From positions 23,516 through 35,293 of the forward strand of contig JADHYX010000223.1 in assembly GCA_027604685.1 (NCBI GenBank): a stretch of DNA of 11,778 bases, written 5' to 3'. Below, in pieces: positions 11,712 through 11,778 of this stretch; the stretch's first letter is position 1; every line of letters begins with the position of its first letter. A program made the position numbers and the translations under genes. This DNA comes from Lobulomyces angularis (taxonomy: Eukaryota; Chytridiomycota; Chytridiomycetes; Lobulomycetales; Lobulomycetaceae). The notes under the pieces were generated by a model that saw only the letters and a list, made by a program, of their open reading frames with translations, did no database searches and had not been told where the DNA came from.

Positions 11712-11778
11712 CTAAAAAAAAAAAAAATTTAATACCTTAAAATATTTAAAGGTGATGAAAAAAAAAAAAAAAAAAAAA

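Noticed and set aside
11712..11735. A 24-nt intron joining a short upstream exon at the right edge to the membrane-protein exon
   Set aside because: It would be far shorter than every other intron here (minimum about 40 nt), and the upstream piece is only a T run plus seven codons. The AG at 11713-11712 more likely ends a longer intron that begins outside the window.

Overview
This is a visibly AT-rich eukaryotic window, full of A and T homopolymers. It carries intron-rich protein genes and no RNA gene, mobile element or CRISPR array that I can see. The gene content is fungal: an MBF/APSES cell-cycle transcription factor, an Rvs161/Hob3-type N-BAR protein, a Kin4/Frk1-type kinase and a Spo12-motif protein. 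Most introns are 40-63 nt, GT...AG, often with a yeast-like CTAA(C/T) branch site. The low GC, short introns and small size suggest an early-diverging or reduced fungus; a Rozella-like cryptomycete would fit, but that placement is a guess. Both ends of the window are long A runs, as expected of a whole short scaffold broken at homopolymers.

Layout. (1) Minus strand 3236->107: one five-exon gene for a 915-residue MBF DNA-binding subunit (Q/N-rich N-terminus, APSES domain, ankyrin repeats, coiled coil, C-terminal partner-binding region). It looks like three or four separate ORFs until spliced. (2) Minus strand 5354->3759: a four-exon gene for a 422-residue protein with an N-terminal membrane anchor, an SMP lipid-transfer domain and an acidic tail. 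(3) A 301-bp divergent promoter region. (4) Plus strand 5656->6747: a six-exon Rvs161/Hob3 orthologue of 257 residues. (5) Plus strand 7121->10217: a ten-exon Kin4-like kinase of 885 residues with a C-terminal KA1-like region. (6) Plus strand 10465->10921: a three-exon gene for a 75-residue Spo12-like protein, with a possible alternative last exon at 11083-11182. (7) Minus strand, running off the right edge: the last exon of an unrecognised membrane protein.

Functionally, three of the six genes belong to families that time the cell cycle: MBF (G1/S transcription), Kin4 (restraint of mitotic exit) and Spo12 (promotion of mitotic exit). Rvs161/Hob3 acts in membrane curvature, actin patches and cytokinesis. 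The SMP protein should move lipids at an ER contact site. There is no operon logic here. The clustering may be chance, but it is worth a synteny check.

All exon joins were worked out by hand from splice consensus, reading-frame phase and conserved family motifs. In each of the five complete genes the joined length is a multiple of three and the frame is continuous across every junction.
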